The notes under the pieces were generated by a model. It saw nothing but the letters and a program-made list of their open reading frames with translations. It had not been told where the DNA came from and did no database searches. From the NCBI RefSeq assembly GCF_009857745.1, contig NZ_WWEN01000002.1:62001-126000 (forward strand): a DNA stretch of 64,000 nt, in the 5' to 3' direction. Position 1 is the first letter of the stretch; the number at the start of each line of letters is the position of its first letter. This DNA comes from Thalassovita mangrovi (lineage in GTDB: Bacteria; Pseudomonadota; Alphaproteobacteria; Rhodobacterales; Rhodobacteraceae). Both the position numbers and the translations under genes were made by a program. Positions 34,387 through 43,530 of this stretch are shown here, one piece after another.

Positions 34387-34403
34387 GGGCGCCTCAGGCG
34401 CCC
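34387..34403. terminator. Hairpin whose loop is the patatin stop codon
   Basis: Perfect 7-bp stem GGGCGCC / GGCGCCC; the 3-nt loop TCA is the TGA stop of the minus-strand patatin gene. Lies between converging genes. No T tract. Confidence 0.4.
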
Positions 34404-35281
34404 CCGCCCCCGCCCTGACCGGCATTATCCAAGATCCAGTCCTTCTGCGCCGCCACGATGCGGCGGCCCTCGGCGATCGCTTCGGCGCCGCGGTGGAATT
34501 CCAGCACCGTGATATGCGACAGGTCGGCATTCAGCAGAACATGCGGCGGTTCCCCCGCCAAACGCGCCCGGCGGATCTGTTCGGTCATCACGTCGATGGC
34601 GGTCGACACCACCTCGGTATAGCCCGGCGGGGCGTTCTTATCCTCGGCCGGCATCAGCGCGTTGGACAACCAGTCCGGCAGGTCCTTCAGCTGGTGTTCC
34701 AGCGCCCGCGCCGGTCGGTTCCACATCTTGCCCCTGAGCTTGGCATTGGGATTGACCGCGATGGTCATCTCGGCTCCCATCGCCCGGGCGGTCGACACCG
34801 GCACCGGGTTGGTCAGCCCGCCATCCAGCATCCAATGCCCGTTCACCCGGTAGGGGCTGATCACCCCCGGCAAAGCGACCGAGGCGCGGACGGCATCGCT
34901 CAGGTTGCCTTCGCGCAGCCAGACCTCGCGCCCGGTTTCCATATCGGTGGCCACCGCCGCAAAGGGAATCTCAAGGTCCTCGATCCGTTCGGGCAGGCCG
35001 AGGTTCTGGATCAGGCTGACGATTTCGGTACCCGCCACGATACCGCCGCTGCCGGGGCGGATATCGATCAGCCCGACAAACCGCGCGGGCGTCAGGGCGG
35101 TCAGCCACTCTTCCAGCGCGTCGAGCTTGCCGCCGGCATAGGCCGCGCCGACCAGCGATCCCATCGAACAGCCGGCGACGACGCCGGGTTTGACGCCGAT
35201 CTTTTCCAGCTCGCGCAACACGCCGATATGGCACCAGCCCCGTGCGCCGCCCGATCCCAATGCCATGCCGACCGTTGTCAT
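34394..35281 (-). CDS. Patatin-like phospholipase (RssA-like)
   Basis: 295-aa Ser-Asp dyad lipase. The oxyanion loop GSGGARGWCHIGVL, nucleophile elbow GCSMGS (Ser about residue 41) and the Asp motif LDGGLTNPVP are all present. Proteins of the RssA/YchK type are cytoplasmic or membrane-associated phospholipases of uncertain role. The C-terminus ends in a Gly run (AGQGGGGGA). It begins 5 nt after the uvrA stop, so it may be read through from uvrA and share SOS control. Confidence 0.9.
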   Translation of the reverse strand: MTTVGMALGSGGARGWCHIGVLRELEKIGVKPGVVAGCSMGSLVGAAYAGGKLDALEEWLTALTPARFVGLIDIRPGSGGIVAGTEIVSLIQNLGLPERIEDLEIPFAAVATDMETGREVWLREGNLSDAVRASVALPGVISPYRVNGHWMLDGGLTNPVPVSTARAMGAEMTIAVNPNAKLRGKMWNRPARALEHQLKDLPDWLSNALMPAEDKNAPPGYTEVVSTAIDVMTEQIRRARLAGEPPHVLLNADLSHITVLEFHRGAEAIAEGRRIVAAQKDWILDNAGQGGGGGA

Positions 35282-35286
35282 CCGCC

Positions 35287-38145
35287 CTACTCCGCCGCGA
35301 CCTTGCTGCCCGCAAGCATCGGTTTCAGATAGTGCCCGGTATGGCTGCGCGGTTCCTCGGCCACCTGTTCCGGCGTGCCTTGCGCCACGATTTCACCGCC
35401 GCCATCGCCACCTTCGGGGCCGATATCGATGATATGATCGGCGGTCTTGATCACGTCGAGATTGTGTTCGATCACCACAACCGTGTTGCCTTGATCGACC
35501 AGTTCATGCAGCACTTCCAACAGCTTGCGCACGTCTTCGAAATGCAGGCCCGTGGTGGGTTCGTCGAGGATGTAGAGCGTCCGGCCCGTTGAGCGCCGCG
35601 CCAGTTCCTTCGACAGCTTCACCCGCTGCGCCTCGCCGCCCGACAGGGTCGTCGCCTGCTGGCCGACCTTGATGTACCCCAGACCGACCCGCACCAGCGC
35701 ATCCATCTTTTCGCGGATCGACGGCACCGCCTGGAAAAATTCCTGCGCGTCCTCGACCGTCATGTCCAGCACGTCCGCGATGGACTTACCCTTGAACTTG
35801 ATTTCCAGCGTTTCGCGGTTGTAGCGCGCCCCATTGCAGGTTTCACAGGTGACATAGACGTCGGGCAGGAAGTGCATCTCGATCTTGATCACACCGTCGC
35901 CCTGGCAGGCCTCGCAACGGCCGCCCTTGACGTTGAAGCTGAAGCGGCCGGGCTTGTAGCCGCGCGCCTTGGCCTCGGGCAGACCGGCGAACCAGTCGCG
36001 GATCGGGGTGAAGGCGCCGGTATAGGTGGCCGGGTTCGACCGCGGCGTGCGCCCGATGGGCCGTTGGTCGATGTCGATCACCTTGTCCAGGTGTTCCAGC
36101 CCCTTGATCGTCTCACAAGGCGCGGGCGTCTGGCGCGCCCCGTTCAGCCGCATCGAGGCGGTCTTGAACAGCGTCTCGATCGTCAGGGTCGACTTGCCGC
36201 CGCCAGACACGCCCGACACGCAGACGAACTTGCCCAGCGGGAATTCGGCGGTCACGTCGCGCAGGTTGTTGCCCGACGCCTTGACCACGGTGAGTGTCTT
36301 GCCATTGCCTTCGCGCCGCTCGACCGGGACCGCGATTTCGCGCGCGCCGCTCAGGTACTGGCCGGTCAGGCTGGCCGGGTCCTTGGCGATTTCCTCGGGC
36401 GTGCCCTGCGCCACGACCGATCCGCCATGCACCCCCGCGCCGGGGCCGATGTCGAACACGTAATCGGCCTCTCGGATCGCTTCCTCGTCATGTTCGACCA
36501 CGATCACCGTATTGCCCTGATCGCGCAGGTTCTTCAGCGTCCCCAACAGCCGGTCGTTGTCGCGCTGGTGCAGCCCGATGGAGGGTTCGTCGAGCACGTA
36601 AAGAACCCCGGTCAGGCCCGACCCGATCTGGCTGGCCAGCCGGATCCGCTGGCTTTCTCCGCCCGACAGGGTGCCGCTGTTGCGGCTCAGCGTCAGATAT
36701 TGCAGGCCGACATTGTTGAGGAAGCCCAGGCGTTCGCGGACTTCCTTCAGGATGGCGCGGGCGATTTCGTTCTTCTGCGCGGTCAGGTGTTCCGGCACTG
36801 TCTGGCACCAGTCATAGGCCTCGCGGATCGACATCTGAACGACCTGGCCGACATGGAGGTCCGCGATCTTCACCGCCAGCGCTTCCTCGCGCAGACGGTA
36901 GCCGTGACAGGCGCCGCATGGACGGTTGTTCTGGTAGCGCTCAAACTCCTCGCGCACCCAGTTGGAATCGGTTTCGCGGTAGCGCCGTTCCATGTTGGGA
37001 ATGACACCCTCGAAGACACGGCTGACCTGGTAAACCCGCCCGCCCTCGTCATAGCGGAACTGGATTTCCTCGTCGCCGGACCCGTGCAGGAACACCTGCT
37101 GCACCTTCTTCGGCAGGTCCTTCCATTTGCAGTTCTTGTCGAACTCGTAATGCTTGGCGATCGCCTCGATGGTCTGCAGGAAATAGGGCGACTTGCCCTT
37201 GCGCCAAGGCGCCAGCGCGCCGTCATAGACCTTCAGGTTCTGATCCGGCACCACCAGCCGTTCGTCGAAGAACAATTCCATCCCCAACCCGTCGCAGCTC
37301 GGGCAGGCGCCGAAGGGCGCGTTGAAGGAAAACAGCCGCGGCTCGATCTCGGGGATGGTGAAGCCGCTGACCGGGCAAGCGAAATTTTCGCTGAAGGTGA
37401 TCCGTTCGGGATCGCCCTCCTTCGGCGCGGTTTCCAGCACCGCGATACCGTCGGCCAGGTCCAGCGAGGTGCGGAAACTGTCCGCCAGCCGGGTTTCCAT
37501 CCCTTCGCGCACCACGATCCGGTCGACCACAACGTCGATGTCGTGGCGGTATTTTTTGTCCAGCGTCGGCGGCGTATCGAGTTCGTGGAATTCGCCGTCC
37601 ACCTTGACCCGCTGGAACCCCTGCTTGCGCAGTTCCAGGAATTCCTTGCGGTATTCGCCCTTCCGATCCCGCACGATGGGGGCCAGCAGATAGGCCCGGG
37701 TGCCCTCCTCCATGCCCATCACGCGGTCGACCATGTCCTGCACCTGCTGCGCCTCGATCGGCAGACCGGTGGCGGGGCTATAGGGCGTGCCGACGCGGGC
37801 GAAAAGCAGCCGCAGGTAATCGTAGATCTCGGTCACCGTGCCGACGGTCGATCGGGGGTTTTTCGACGTGGTCTTCTGTTCGATGGAAATCGCAGGGCTC
37901 AGCCCGCTGATGTGATCGACATCGGGCTTTTCCATCATGTCGAGGAACTGGCGCGCATAGGCCGACAGGCTTTCGACATAGCGCCGCTGCCCCTCGGCAT
38001 AGATCGTGTCGAAGGCGAGCGAGGATTTCCCCGACCCCGACAGGCCGGTGATCACCACCAACTCGTCGCGCGGAATATCCACGTCGATATTCTTCAGATT
38101 GTGTTCGCGCGCGCCGCGCACCTCGATTTTCTTCAGCTCAGCCAT
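35287..38145 (-). CDS. uvrA: Excinuclease ABC subunit UvrA
   Basis: 952-aa damage-recognition ATPase of nucleotide excision repair; dimeric UvrA loads UvrB on lesions. The two ABC modules are complete: Walker [14 protein letters not shown] near the N-terminus and [13 protein letters not shown] in the second half, signature [12 protein letters not shown] and [12 protein letters not shown], and zinc-binding CxxC pairs ([17 protein letters not shown]). The start is the ATG at 38145, preceded by a G-rich site; the open frame runs 50 codons further upstream without support. A GTTC-N7-GTTC SOS box lies 77 nt upstream. Confidence 0.97.
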   Translation of the reverse strand: MAELKKIEVRGAREHNLKNIDVDIPRDELVVITGLSGSGKSSLAFDTIYAEGQRRYVESLSAYARQFLDMMEKPDVDHISGLSPAISIEQKTTSKNPRSTVGTVTEIYDYLRLLFARVGTPYSPATGLPIEAQQVQDMVDRVMGMEEGTRAYLLAPIVRDRKGEYRKEFLELRKQGFQRVKVDGEFHELDTPPTLDKKYRHDIDVVVDRIVVREGMETRLADSFRTSLDLADGIAVLETAPKEGDPERITFSENFACPVSGFTIPEIEPRLFSFNAPFGACPSCDGLGMELFFDERLVVPDQNLKVYDGALAPWRKGKSPYFLQTIEAIAKHYEFDKNCKWKDLPKKVQQVFLHGSGDEEIQFRYDEGGRVYQVSRVFEGVIPNMERRYRETDSNWVREEFERYQNNRPCGACHGYRLREEALAVKIADLHVGQVVQMSIREAYDWCQTVPEHLTAQKNEIARAILKEVRERLGFLNNVGLQYLTLSRNSGTLSGGESQRIRLASQIGSGLTGVLYVLDEPSIGLHQRDNDRLLGTLKNLRDQGNTVIVVEHDEEAIREADYVFDIGPGAGVHGGSVVAQGTPEEIAKDPASLTGQYLSGAREIAVPVERREGNGKTLTVVKASGNNLRDVTAEFPLGKFVCVSGVSGGGKSTLTIETLFKTASMRLNGARQTPAPCETIKGLEHLDKVIDIDQRPIGRTPRSNPATYTGAFTPIRDWFAGLPEAKARGYKPGRFSFNVKGGRCEACQGDGVIKIEMHFLPDVYVTCETCNGARYNRETLEIKFKGKSIADVLDMTVEDAQEFFQAVPSIREKMDALVRVGLGYIKVGQQATTLSGGEAQRVKLSKELARRSTGRTLYILDEPTTGLHFEDVRKLLEVLHELVDQGNTVVVIEHNLDVIKTADHIIDIGPEGGDGGGEIVAQGTPEQVAEEPRSHTGHYLKPMLAGSKVAAE

Positions 38146-38221
38146 CTGTGCCCCCAGTACGTCACCGCTGTGACGGGTTAAGAGATAGTTGAGAGCGCCC
38201 GAGTCTCCAACCCAAAACTGT

Positions 38222-38236
38222 GAACATAGCGTGAAC
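38222..38236 (-). promoter_or_regulatory. LexA (SOS) box upstream of uvrA
   Basis: GTTC-ACGCTAT-GTTC on the minus strand, an exact match to the alphaproteobacterial LexA box GTTC-N7-GTTC, 77 nt before the uvrA start. Confidence 0.82.
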
Positions 38237-38388
38237 AAGCGCCCAGTTGCCGCAGTGGATCGGCGCGGTTTCGCCTTCACGGCCCTGTTTTTCATCCCCC
38301 GACCGGGGGCAAAGGCGCCGGTTTCGCCCGATTTGCCTAAAAATACCGCCTTTTATCGTCGAAATCGGCCTTGCTGCTGCGCAGCATA

Positions 38389-38416
38389 TTGCATTCACGT
38401 TTTTGAATGTTATATT
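38389..38416 (+). promoter_or_regulatory. Promoter with SqrR/BigR-type operator before the rhodanese gene
   Basis: -35 TTGCAT (38389-38394), 16-nt spacer, -10 TATATT (38411-38416). The sequence ATTC-N8-GAAT (38393-38408) lies inside the spacer and overlaps the -35. This is the consensus of the persulfide-sensing ArsR-type repressors SqrR/BigR. Confidence 0.6.
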
Positions 38417-38464
38417 TGCTGCAACGCCGCATCGCCGGTCACAGCAATCGCGAAAGGGAATGAC

Positions 38465-38824
38465 ATGTTCTTTCTGAGACAACAGCGCCCCCAGGGCATG
38501 ACCCCGGCAGAAGCGGTCGAACAGGCCGGTACCGGCGCGGTAACCGTGATCGACGTGCGCGAACATGGCGAAGTCGCCAGTTCCGGCAAGGCCAAGGGCG
38601 CGATCCACATCCCGCTGATGCGGCTGCGCGACATGGCCGATCCGCGCCATCCCGATTTCGTCGAGGCGCTGAAGGATGCCGGCCCGATCTGCGTTTACTG
38701 CGCCTCGGGCGCGCGCTCGCACAGCGCGTCGCAACTGTTGCAGCAACTGGGCTATGACGAAGTGCACAATATCGGCGGTCTGGGCCATTGGGTTCAGGCG
38801 GGCGGCGAAATCGAACGCGGCTGA
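38465..38824 (+). CDS. Rhodanese-like sulfurtransferase
   Basis: 119-aa single rhodanese domain. The active-site loop CASGARS (Cys79) forms the cysteine persulfide, and VIDVREHGEVASSG and the GGLGHWVQAGGE end are typical. A second Cys76 lies three residues earlier (CVYC). Such proteins handle thiosulfate or glutathione persulfide. The start at 38465 has AAAGGGA upstream. Its promoter contains an ATTC-N8-GAAT palindrome, pointing to induction by sulfide/persulfide through a SqrR/BigR repressor. That repressor and sqr or pdo genes are not in the window. Confidence 0.9.
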   Translation: MFFLRQQRPQGMTPAEAVEQAGTGAVTVIDVREHGEVASSGKAKGAIHIPLMRLRDMADPRHPDFVEALKDAGPICVYCASGARSHSASQLLQQLGYDEVHNIGGLGHWVQAGGEIERG

Positions 38825-38845
38825 CCCCTGCCCCATCGCATGAGA

Positions 38846-38876
38846 AAACGGCGCGGATTTCCGCGCCGTTTCTTTT
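38846..38876. terminator. Bidirectional terminator between rhodanese and lpd
   Basis: Perfect 11-bp stem AAACGGCGCGG / CCGCGCCGTTT, loop ATTT, followed by CTTTTT. Lies between converging genes. Confidence 0.92.
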
Positions 38877-38895
38877 TGTCGGTTCTGACGGTTGG

Positions 38896-40287
38896 TCAGA
38901 TGTGGATCACCCGGTCGAACGCGTCGAGCACGCTTTCATGCATCATTTCGCTGAGCGTCGGATGCGGGAAGACCGTGTTCATCAGGTCTTCCTCGGTGGT
39001 TTCCAGCTGACGGCCCACCACGTAGCCCTGGATCAGCTCGGTCACCTCGGCGCCCACCATATGCGCGCCCAGCAATTCGCCGGTCTTGGCGTCGAACACG
39101 GTCTTCACCATGCCCTCGGCCTCGCCCAGGGCGATCGCCTTGCCGTTGCCGATGAAGGGGAAGCGGCCGACCTTGACCTCGTAGCCCAGTTCCTTCGCCT
39201 TCGCCTCGGTATAGCCGACGCTTGCCACCTGCGGGTAACAGTAGGTGCAGCCTGCGATGCTTTCGGGTTTGACTGGATGGGCATGCTTGCCCGCGATCAG
39301 TTCGGCCACCATCACGCCTTCGTGGCTGGCCTTGTGCGCCAGCCAGGGCGCGCCTGCGATATCGCCGATGGCATAGAGCCCGTCGACGCCGGTGCGGCAG
39401 AATTCGTCGGTCACCACATGGGTGCGGTCGATCTTGACGCCAAGCGCTTCCAGCCCCAGCCCTTCGACATTTCCGACGATGCCGACGGCGGAAATCACCG
39501 TGTCGAATTCCATCTTCTCGACCTTGCCGCCGGTTTCGATATGGGCGGTCACCTTGCCCTGCCCCCGGTCGAGCTGCTTGACCATGGATTTTTCCATGAT
39601 CTTCATGCCCTGCTTGACGAATTGCTTCTTGGCGAAGGCGCTGATTTCGGCGTCTTCCACCGGCAGCACCCGGTCCATCACCTCGACCACCGTGGTGTCG
39701 GCGCCCAGCGTGTTGTAGAAGCTGGCGAATTCGATGCCGATGGCGCCCGATCCGATCACCAAGAGCTTTTTCGGCATCCGCGGCGGGTTCAGCGCGTGCT
39801 TGTAGGTCCAGACCAGATCGCCATCGGCTTCCAGCCCCGGCAATTCGCGCGCCCGCGCGCCGGTGGCCAGGATGATATTCTTGGCGGTCAGTTCCTCGAC
39901 CCCGGCGTCGGTCTTGACGCTGACCTTGCCCTTGGCGGGCAGCGTCGCCTCGCCCATGATCACGGTGATCTTGTTCTTCTTCAGTAGGCCCTTCACCCCG
40001 GCCGACAGCTGCTTCGCCACCCCGCGCGAACGTTTCACCACCGCGTCGAGGTCGTAACCGATGCCCTCGGCCGTCAGGCCGAATTCCTTGGCCCGGTGCA
40101 TCAGGTGGAACACTTCCGAGGACCGCAGCAGCGCCTTGGTCGGGATGCAGCCCCAGTTCAGGCAGATGCCGCCCAGATGTTCGCGTTCCACCACCGCGGT
40201 GTTCAGACCCAGCTGGGCCGCCCGGATCGCGGCCACATATCCACCGGGACCCGCCCCGATCACGACGACGTCAAATGCTTTGGACAC
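38896..40287 (-). CDS. lpdA: Dihydrolipoyl dehydrogenase (E3)
   Basis: 463-aa FAD disulfide oxidoreductase that reoxidises the lipoyl group of 2-oxo acid dehydrogenase or glycine-cleavage complexes with NAD. FAD motif VIGAGPGGYVAAIRAAQLG, redox disulfide GGICLNWGCIPTKAL, NAD motif VIGSGAIGIEFASF, and the C-terminal HPTLSEMMHESV with the catalytic His-Glu pair. Monocistronic here, not within a pdh or suc operon. An 18-nt inverted repeat (40311-40328) just upstream is a candidate operator. Confidence 0.95.
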   Translation of the reverse strand: MSKAFDVVVIGAGPGGYVAAIRAAQLGLNTAVVEREHLGGICLNWGCIPTKALLRSSEVFHLMHRAKEFGLTAEGIGYDLDAVVKRSRGVAKQLSAGVKGLLKKNKITVIMGEATLPAKGKVSVKTDAGVEELTAKNIILATGARARELPGLEADGDLVWTYKHALNPPRMPKKLLVIGSGAIGIEFASFYNTLGADTTVVEVMDRVLPVEDAEISAFAKKQFVKQGMKIMEKSMVKQLDRGQGKVTAHIETGGKVEKMEFDTVISAVGIVGNVEGLGLEALGVKIDRTHVVTDEFCRTGVDGLYAIGDIAGAPWLAHKASHEGVMVAELIAGKHAHPVKPESIAGCTYCYPQVASVGYTEAKAKELGYEVKVGRFPFIGNGKAIALGEAEGMVKTVFDAKTGELLGAHMVGAEVTELIQGYVVGRQLETTEEDLMNTVFPHPTLSEMMHESVLDAFDRVIHI

Positions 40288-40310
40288 AGTCAGCCCTCCG
40301 ATTCCAAAAT

Positions 40311-40328
40311 TAGTTTGACATTAAACTA
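40311..40328. promoter_or_regulatory. Inverted repeat upstream of lpd
   Basis: Perfect TAGTTT-GACATT-AAACTA, 24 nt before the lpd start, in an AT-rich promoter region. MarR-type operators have this look, but no regulator is identified. Confidence 0.4.
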
Positions 40329-40437
40329 TTCTGAAATCCGCTTCAACGACGACCGAACACCCTGCCGCGTTTTCACGCGCAGCCAGGGGTAAGCCACTGG
40401 AAACCAGCGATTTTAAATTACGGAAAACCGGCCAGGC

Positions 40438-41013
40438 TCAGCCGTTTTGCACTTGCCGGAGCTTGTTGCCGTAACCGCCCGCTTGCAGGAATTCGGTTTC
40501 ATGCAGCGTGTCGTGACGGTGCAGCGCCCGATTCCGATACGGGAAACGGCCGAATTCGCGGATCACGTCGCGATGCGCCTTGGCATGGACAAGGCTCGCC
40601 GCCCCGCTGTCCGACATCCGTTCGCACATCAGCCGCACGCAGCGTTCCTGATCGCACAGGTTCTCCGAATGCATCAGCGGCATGTAGAAGAACTGTCGCG
40701 CCGGTTCGTCGATCTTCATGTCCCATTTGTGGTCGATCGCGTTCTTCGCCGCCGCCAGAGCCGCCGGATCGCTGGCAAAGGCCTTGGCCTCGCCGCGGAA
40801 CATGTTGCGCGGGAACTGGTCCATCAGGATGATATAGGCCAGCGCGCCGGAGGGATAGGTCAGCCACAGCGCATAGGTGCCGTCGCAGGCCGCTTTCCAA
40901 GCGTCCTCGAACCGGTCCCGGATCGCGTTGTCGATCTTGTCGTCGGTCGCGTACCAGCCGGACGGCCCCACCTCGTCCAGCCAGAATGACAATATTTCTT
41001 CTGCTCGCACCAT
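40438..41013 (-). CDS. DUF924 family protein
   Basis: 191-aa all-helical, TPR-like protein of the DUF924 family, function unknown. It shows the conserved EILSFWLDEVGPSGWYATDD, LALIILLDQFPRN equivalent (AYIILMDQFPRNMFRGEAKA), FFYMPLMHSENLCDQE and the C-terminal GRFPYRNRALHR. Cytoplasmic. The start is the ATG at 41013 because AGGAGG lies just upstream; the frame extends nine codons further. It is a single gene 98 nt after the MFS gene on the same strand. Confidence 0.9.
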   Translation of the reverse strand: MVRAEEILSFWLDEVGPSGWYATDDKIDNAIRDRFEDAWKAACDGTYALWLTYPSGALAYIILMDQFPRNMFRGEAKAFASDPAALAAAKNAIDHKWDMKIDEPARQFFYMPLMHSENLCDQERCVRLMCERMSDSGAASLVHAKAHRDVIREFGRFPYRNRALHRHDTLHETEFLQAGGYGNKLRQVQNG

Positions 41014-41111
41014 TGGCTGCCTCCTGATCGCCTTTGGCAATGTCTTACATGAAAATGTTACATACGGATTCTTGCAGATTAACAGTAAAAAATTGCAACA
41101 ATCGCGTAGTA

Positions 41112-42377
41112 TTAGCTCGCGCCGCCCTCTTCTTCGTCATCGCTAGCGCTATCAATGGCATATTCCCGCGCAATCTCCACCGCGACCGGGGTCGCGGACT
41201 GCATCACCGGGGTATAGGCGGTCATGTCTTCGGCGGGAATCGCCGGGCGCTGAGTCATCCGGTAGGCGGCATAAAGCGCCACCGCGACCAGCAGGAAGGC
41301 GATGATCACGAAATAGCCCTGCGGTCCGAACACCCCCATGATGTAGCCGGTGATCAGCGGTCCCGAAATCGCCCCCACCCCGTTGATGAAGACCAGCCCG
41401 CCCGAGGCCGCCGCCATGTCCTCGGCATCGAGGAAATCGTTGGTATAGGCCACCAGCAGCGAATAGAGCGGGTTCGAGGCGCCGCCGATCACGAAGGCCG
41501 ACACCAGCAGCAGGGTGAAATTGCCGCCCAGCAGCAGGCCCAGAATGCCGCCTGCGCCGCCGATCGCCGCCACGATCAGGATCAGCAGGCGCCGGTCCAT
41601 CCGATCCGAAATCAGCCCCAGCGGATATTGCAGCAACACCGCGCCGACATAGAAGGTCGCGACGAAGGTGGAAATCTCGCCCAGGCTCAGCCCGGCCTCG
41701 GTGCCGTACACGGCCGCCATGCCGAATTGCGCGGCGTATACGCCGCCCATCAGGAACATGCCGACGCAGCCCAGCGGCGAGATATCCATCAGCTGCTTCA
41801 GGCTCATCGGGGCGGTGGTATCGAAGGCGGGGGTCGGATTGACCGACAGCAAAATCGGCGCGAAGGAAATCGACACCAGCACCGACGGGATCACGAACAG
41901 AACGAAGCCCGACGGATCGGCCGTCAACAGCAATCCCTGCGCCGCGATGATGCCGATCATCTGCACGATCATGTAGAGCGACAGCGCCTTGCCCCGGTTT
42001 TCATTGGTCGCGGCATTGTTCAGCCAGCTTTCGGCGGTCACGTAGACGCCCGAGAAACAGAACCCGATCAGCACCCGCCCGGCGGTCCAGATCCACGGAT
42101 CGGCAAAGGTCGGGTACAGGATCAGAACGGCGGAAATCAGCGAGGCCAGCGCCGCGAAGACCCGCACATGGCCGACCCGCCGGATCATTTCCGGCGCCAT
42201 CCGCGACCCGCCAAGGAAGCCCACGAAATAGGCCGACATCACGATCGACATCTCGAAGGTGGAAAACCCCTCGATCTGGCCGCGCACACCCAGCAGCGTG
42301 CCCTGAAGGCCGTTGCCGACCATCAGAAGCATCAATCCCAGGAACAGGGGCCAGGCGTTGGACAGAATCTGAATCAT
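41112..42377 (-). CDS. MFS transporter (YcaD-like)
   Basis: 421-aa major facilitator with about 12 membrane segments. The first helix region LFLGLMLLMVGNGLQGTLLG and the loop 2-3 motif (YFVGFLGGSRMAPEMIRRVG), then GVYVTAESWLNNAATNENRG, match the YcaD/CynX-type group common in proteobacteria. An acidic C-terminal tail (SASDDEEEGGAS) is cytoplasmic. The substrate is unknown. It lies downstream of queA on the same strand with a 91-nt gap, so it is probably separate. Confidence 0.88.
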   Translation of the reverse strand: MIQILSNAWPLFLGLMLLMVGNGLQGTLLGVRGQIEGFSTFEMSIVMSAYFVGFLGGSRMAPEMIRRVGHVRVFAALASLISAVLILYPTFADPWIWTAGRVLIGFCFSGVYVTAESWLNNAATNENRGKALSLYMIVQMIGIIAAQGLLLTADPSGFVLFVIPSVLVSISFAPILLSVNPTPAFDTTAPMSLKQLMDISPLGCVGMFLMGGVYAAQFGMAAVYGTEAGLSLGEISTFVATFYVGAVLLQYPLGLISDRMDRRLLILIVAAIGGAGGILGLLLGGNFTLLLVSAFVIGGASNPLYSLLVAYTNDFLDAEDMAAASGGLVFINGVGAISGPLITGYIMGVFGPQGYFVIIAFLLVAVALYAAYRMTQRPAIPAEDMTAYTPVMQSATPVAVEIAREYAIDSASDDEEEGGAS

Positions 42378-42468
42378 ATCGACCTCACGAAAACAGACCC
42401 GAGGCTTACCCGCAACTAAACCCTCGGATGTATCTCGAAAACGACAAAGATATGTCGGAATTCGCCAA

Positions 42469-43530
42469 TCAGTCGGCGGCGTCCTGCGGGATCAGCAGCG
42501 AGGCGTCGCCATAAGAAAAGAAGCGATATCCTTCACTTACCGCGTGATCGTAGATTCGCTTGATCCGGTCCTGCCCGATCAGCGCCGACACCAGCATCAT
42601 CAGCGTCGATTTGGGCAGGTGGAAATTGGTCATCAGCGCGTCGGCCACGTGGAATTTGAAGCCGGGATAGATGAAGATATCGGTCTCGCCACGCCAGGGT
42701 TCGATCCGCCCCGATCGCGCGGCGCTTTCGATCAGCCGCAGCGCGGTGGTGCCCACCGGGATCACCCGCCCGCCCGCCGCCTTGGTCGCGGCGATCTCGG
42801 CGGCGGCTTGTTCCGACACCTCGCCCCATTCGGCGTGCATCTTGTGGCTGGTGACGTCCTCGACCTTGACCGGCAGGAAGGTCCCCGCCCCCACATGCAG
42901 CGTCACATGGGTGAATTCCACGCCCTTGTCACGCAGCGACGTGAGCAGCGCCTCGTCGAAATGCAGTGATGCGGTGGGGGCTGCCACCGCGCCCAGGTTG
43001 GCGGCCCAGACGGTTTGATAATCCTGCTTGTCCTGATCGTCGGCGGCACGCTTGGCGGCGATATAGGGCGGCAGCGGCATCGCGCCCGCCTCGGCCAGCG
43101 CGGCATCGAAATCGTCGCCCGTGAGGTTGAAGCGCAGCAGGCCCTGGCCTTCTTCCTTCGCCTCCAGCCGCGCCGTGAGCGTCTCGGAAAACACGATCTC
43201 CTCGCCCTCGCGGATCTTCTTCAGCGGTTTCAGCAACGCCGCCCAGGTCCCGTCGGCGCGCGGCTCCAGCAGGGTCGCTTCCATCCGGGCGCGGGTTTCG
43301 CCCTCGGGGCCCATGCGCACCCGTTCACCCGACAGCCGCGCCGGGATCACCTTGGTGTCGTTCAGCACCAACCGGTCGCCGGGCCGCAGCCAACCCGGCA
43401 GATCAAAGACATGCGCGTCGGTGATCGCGTCGCCTTCGGCCACCAGAAGGCGGGCCGAGGAGCGCGGTTTTGCGGGCCGGGTGGCAATCAGATGCTCCGG
43501 CAGTTCGAAATCGAAATCGCTGAGTTTCAT
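42469..43530 (-). CDS. queA: S-adenosylmethionine:tRNA ribosyltransferase-isomerase
   Basis: 353-aa cytoplasmic enzyme that transfers and isomerises the ribosyl group of SAM onto preQ1-modified tRNA, giving epoxyqueuosine at the wobble position. The N-terminal [34 protein letters not shown], the glycine-rich [20 protein letters not shown] and [16 protein letters not shown] motifs are all present. It overlaps the stop of the large AsmA-like gene by 4 nt (ATGA), a translational coupling of unrelated functions. tgt and queG are not in the window. Confidence 0.96.
   Translation of the reverse strand: MKLSDFDFELPEHLIATRPAKPRSSARLLVAEGDAITDAHVFDLPGWLRPGDRLVLNDTKVIPARLSGERVRMGPEGETRARMEATLLEPRADGTWAALLKPLKKIREGEEIVFSETLTARLEAKEEGQGLLRFNLTGDDFDAALAEAGAMPLPPYIAAKRAADDQDKQDYQTVWAANLGAVAAPTASLHFDEALLTSLRDKGVEFTHVTLHVGAGTFLPVKVEDVTSHKMHAEWGEVSEQAAAEIAATKAAGGRVIPVGTTALRLIESAARSGRIEPWRGETDIFIYPGFKFHVADALMTNFHLPKSTLMMLVSALIGQDRIKRIYDHAVSEGYRFFSYGDASLLIPQDAAD

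Noticed and set aside
35872-38181. A 769-residue open frame on the plus strand
   Set aside because: Antisense to uvrA.
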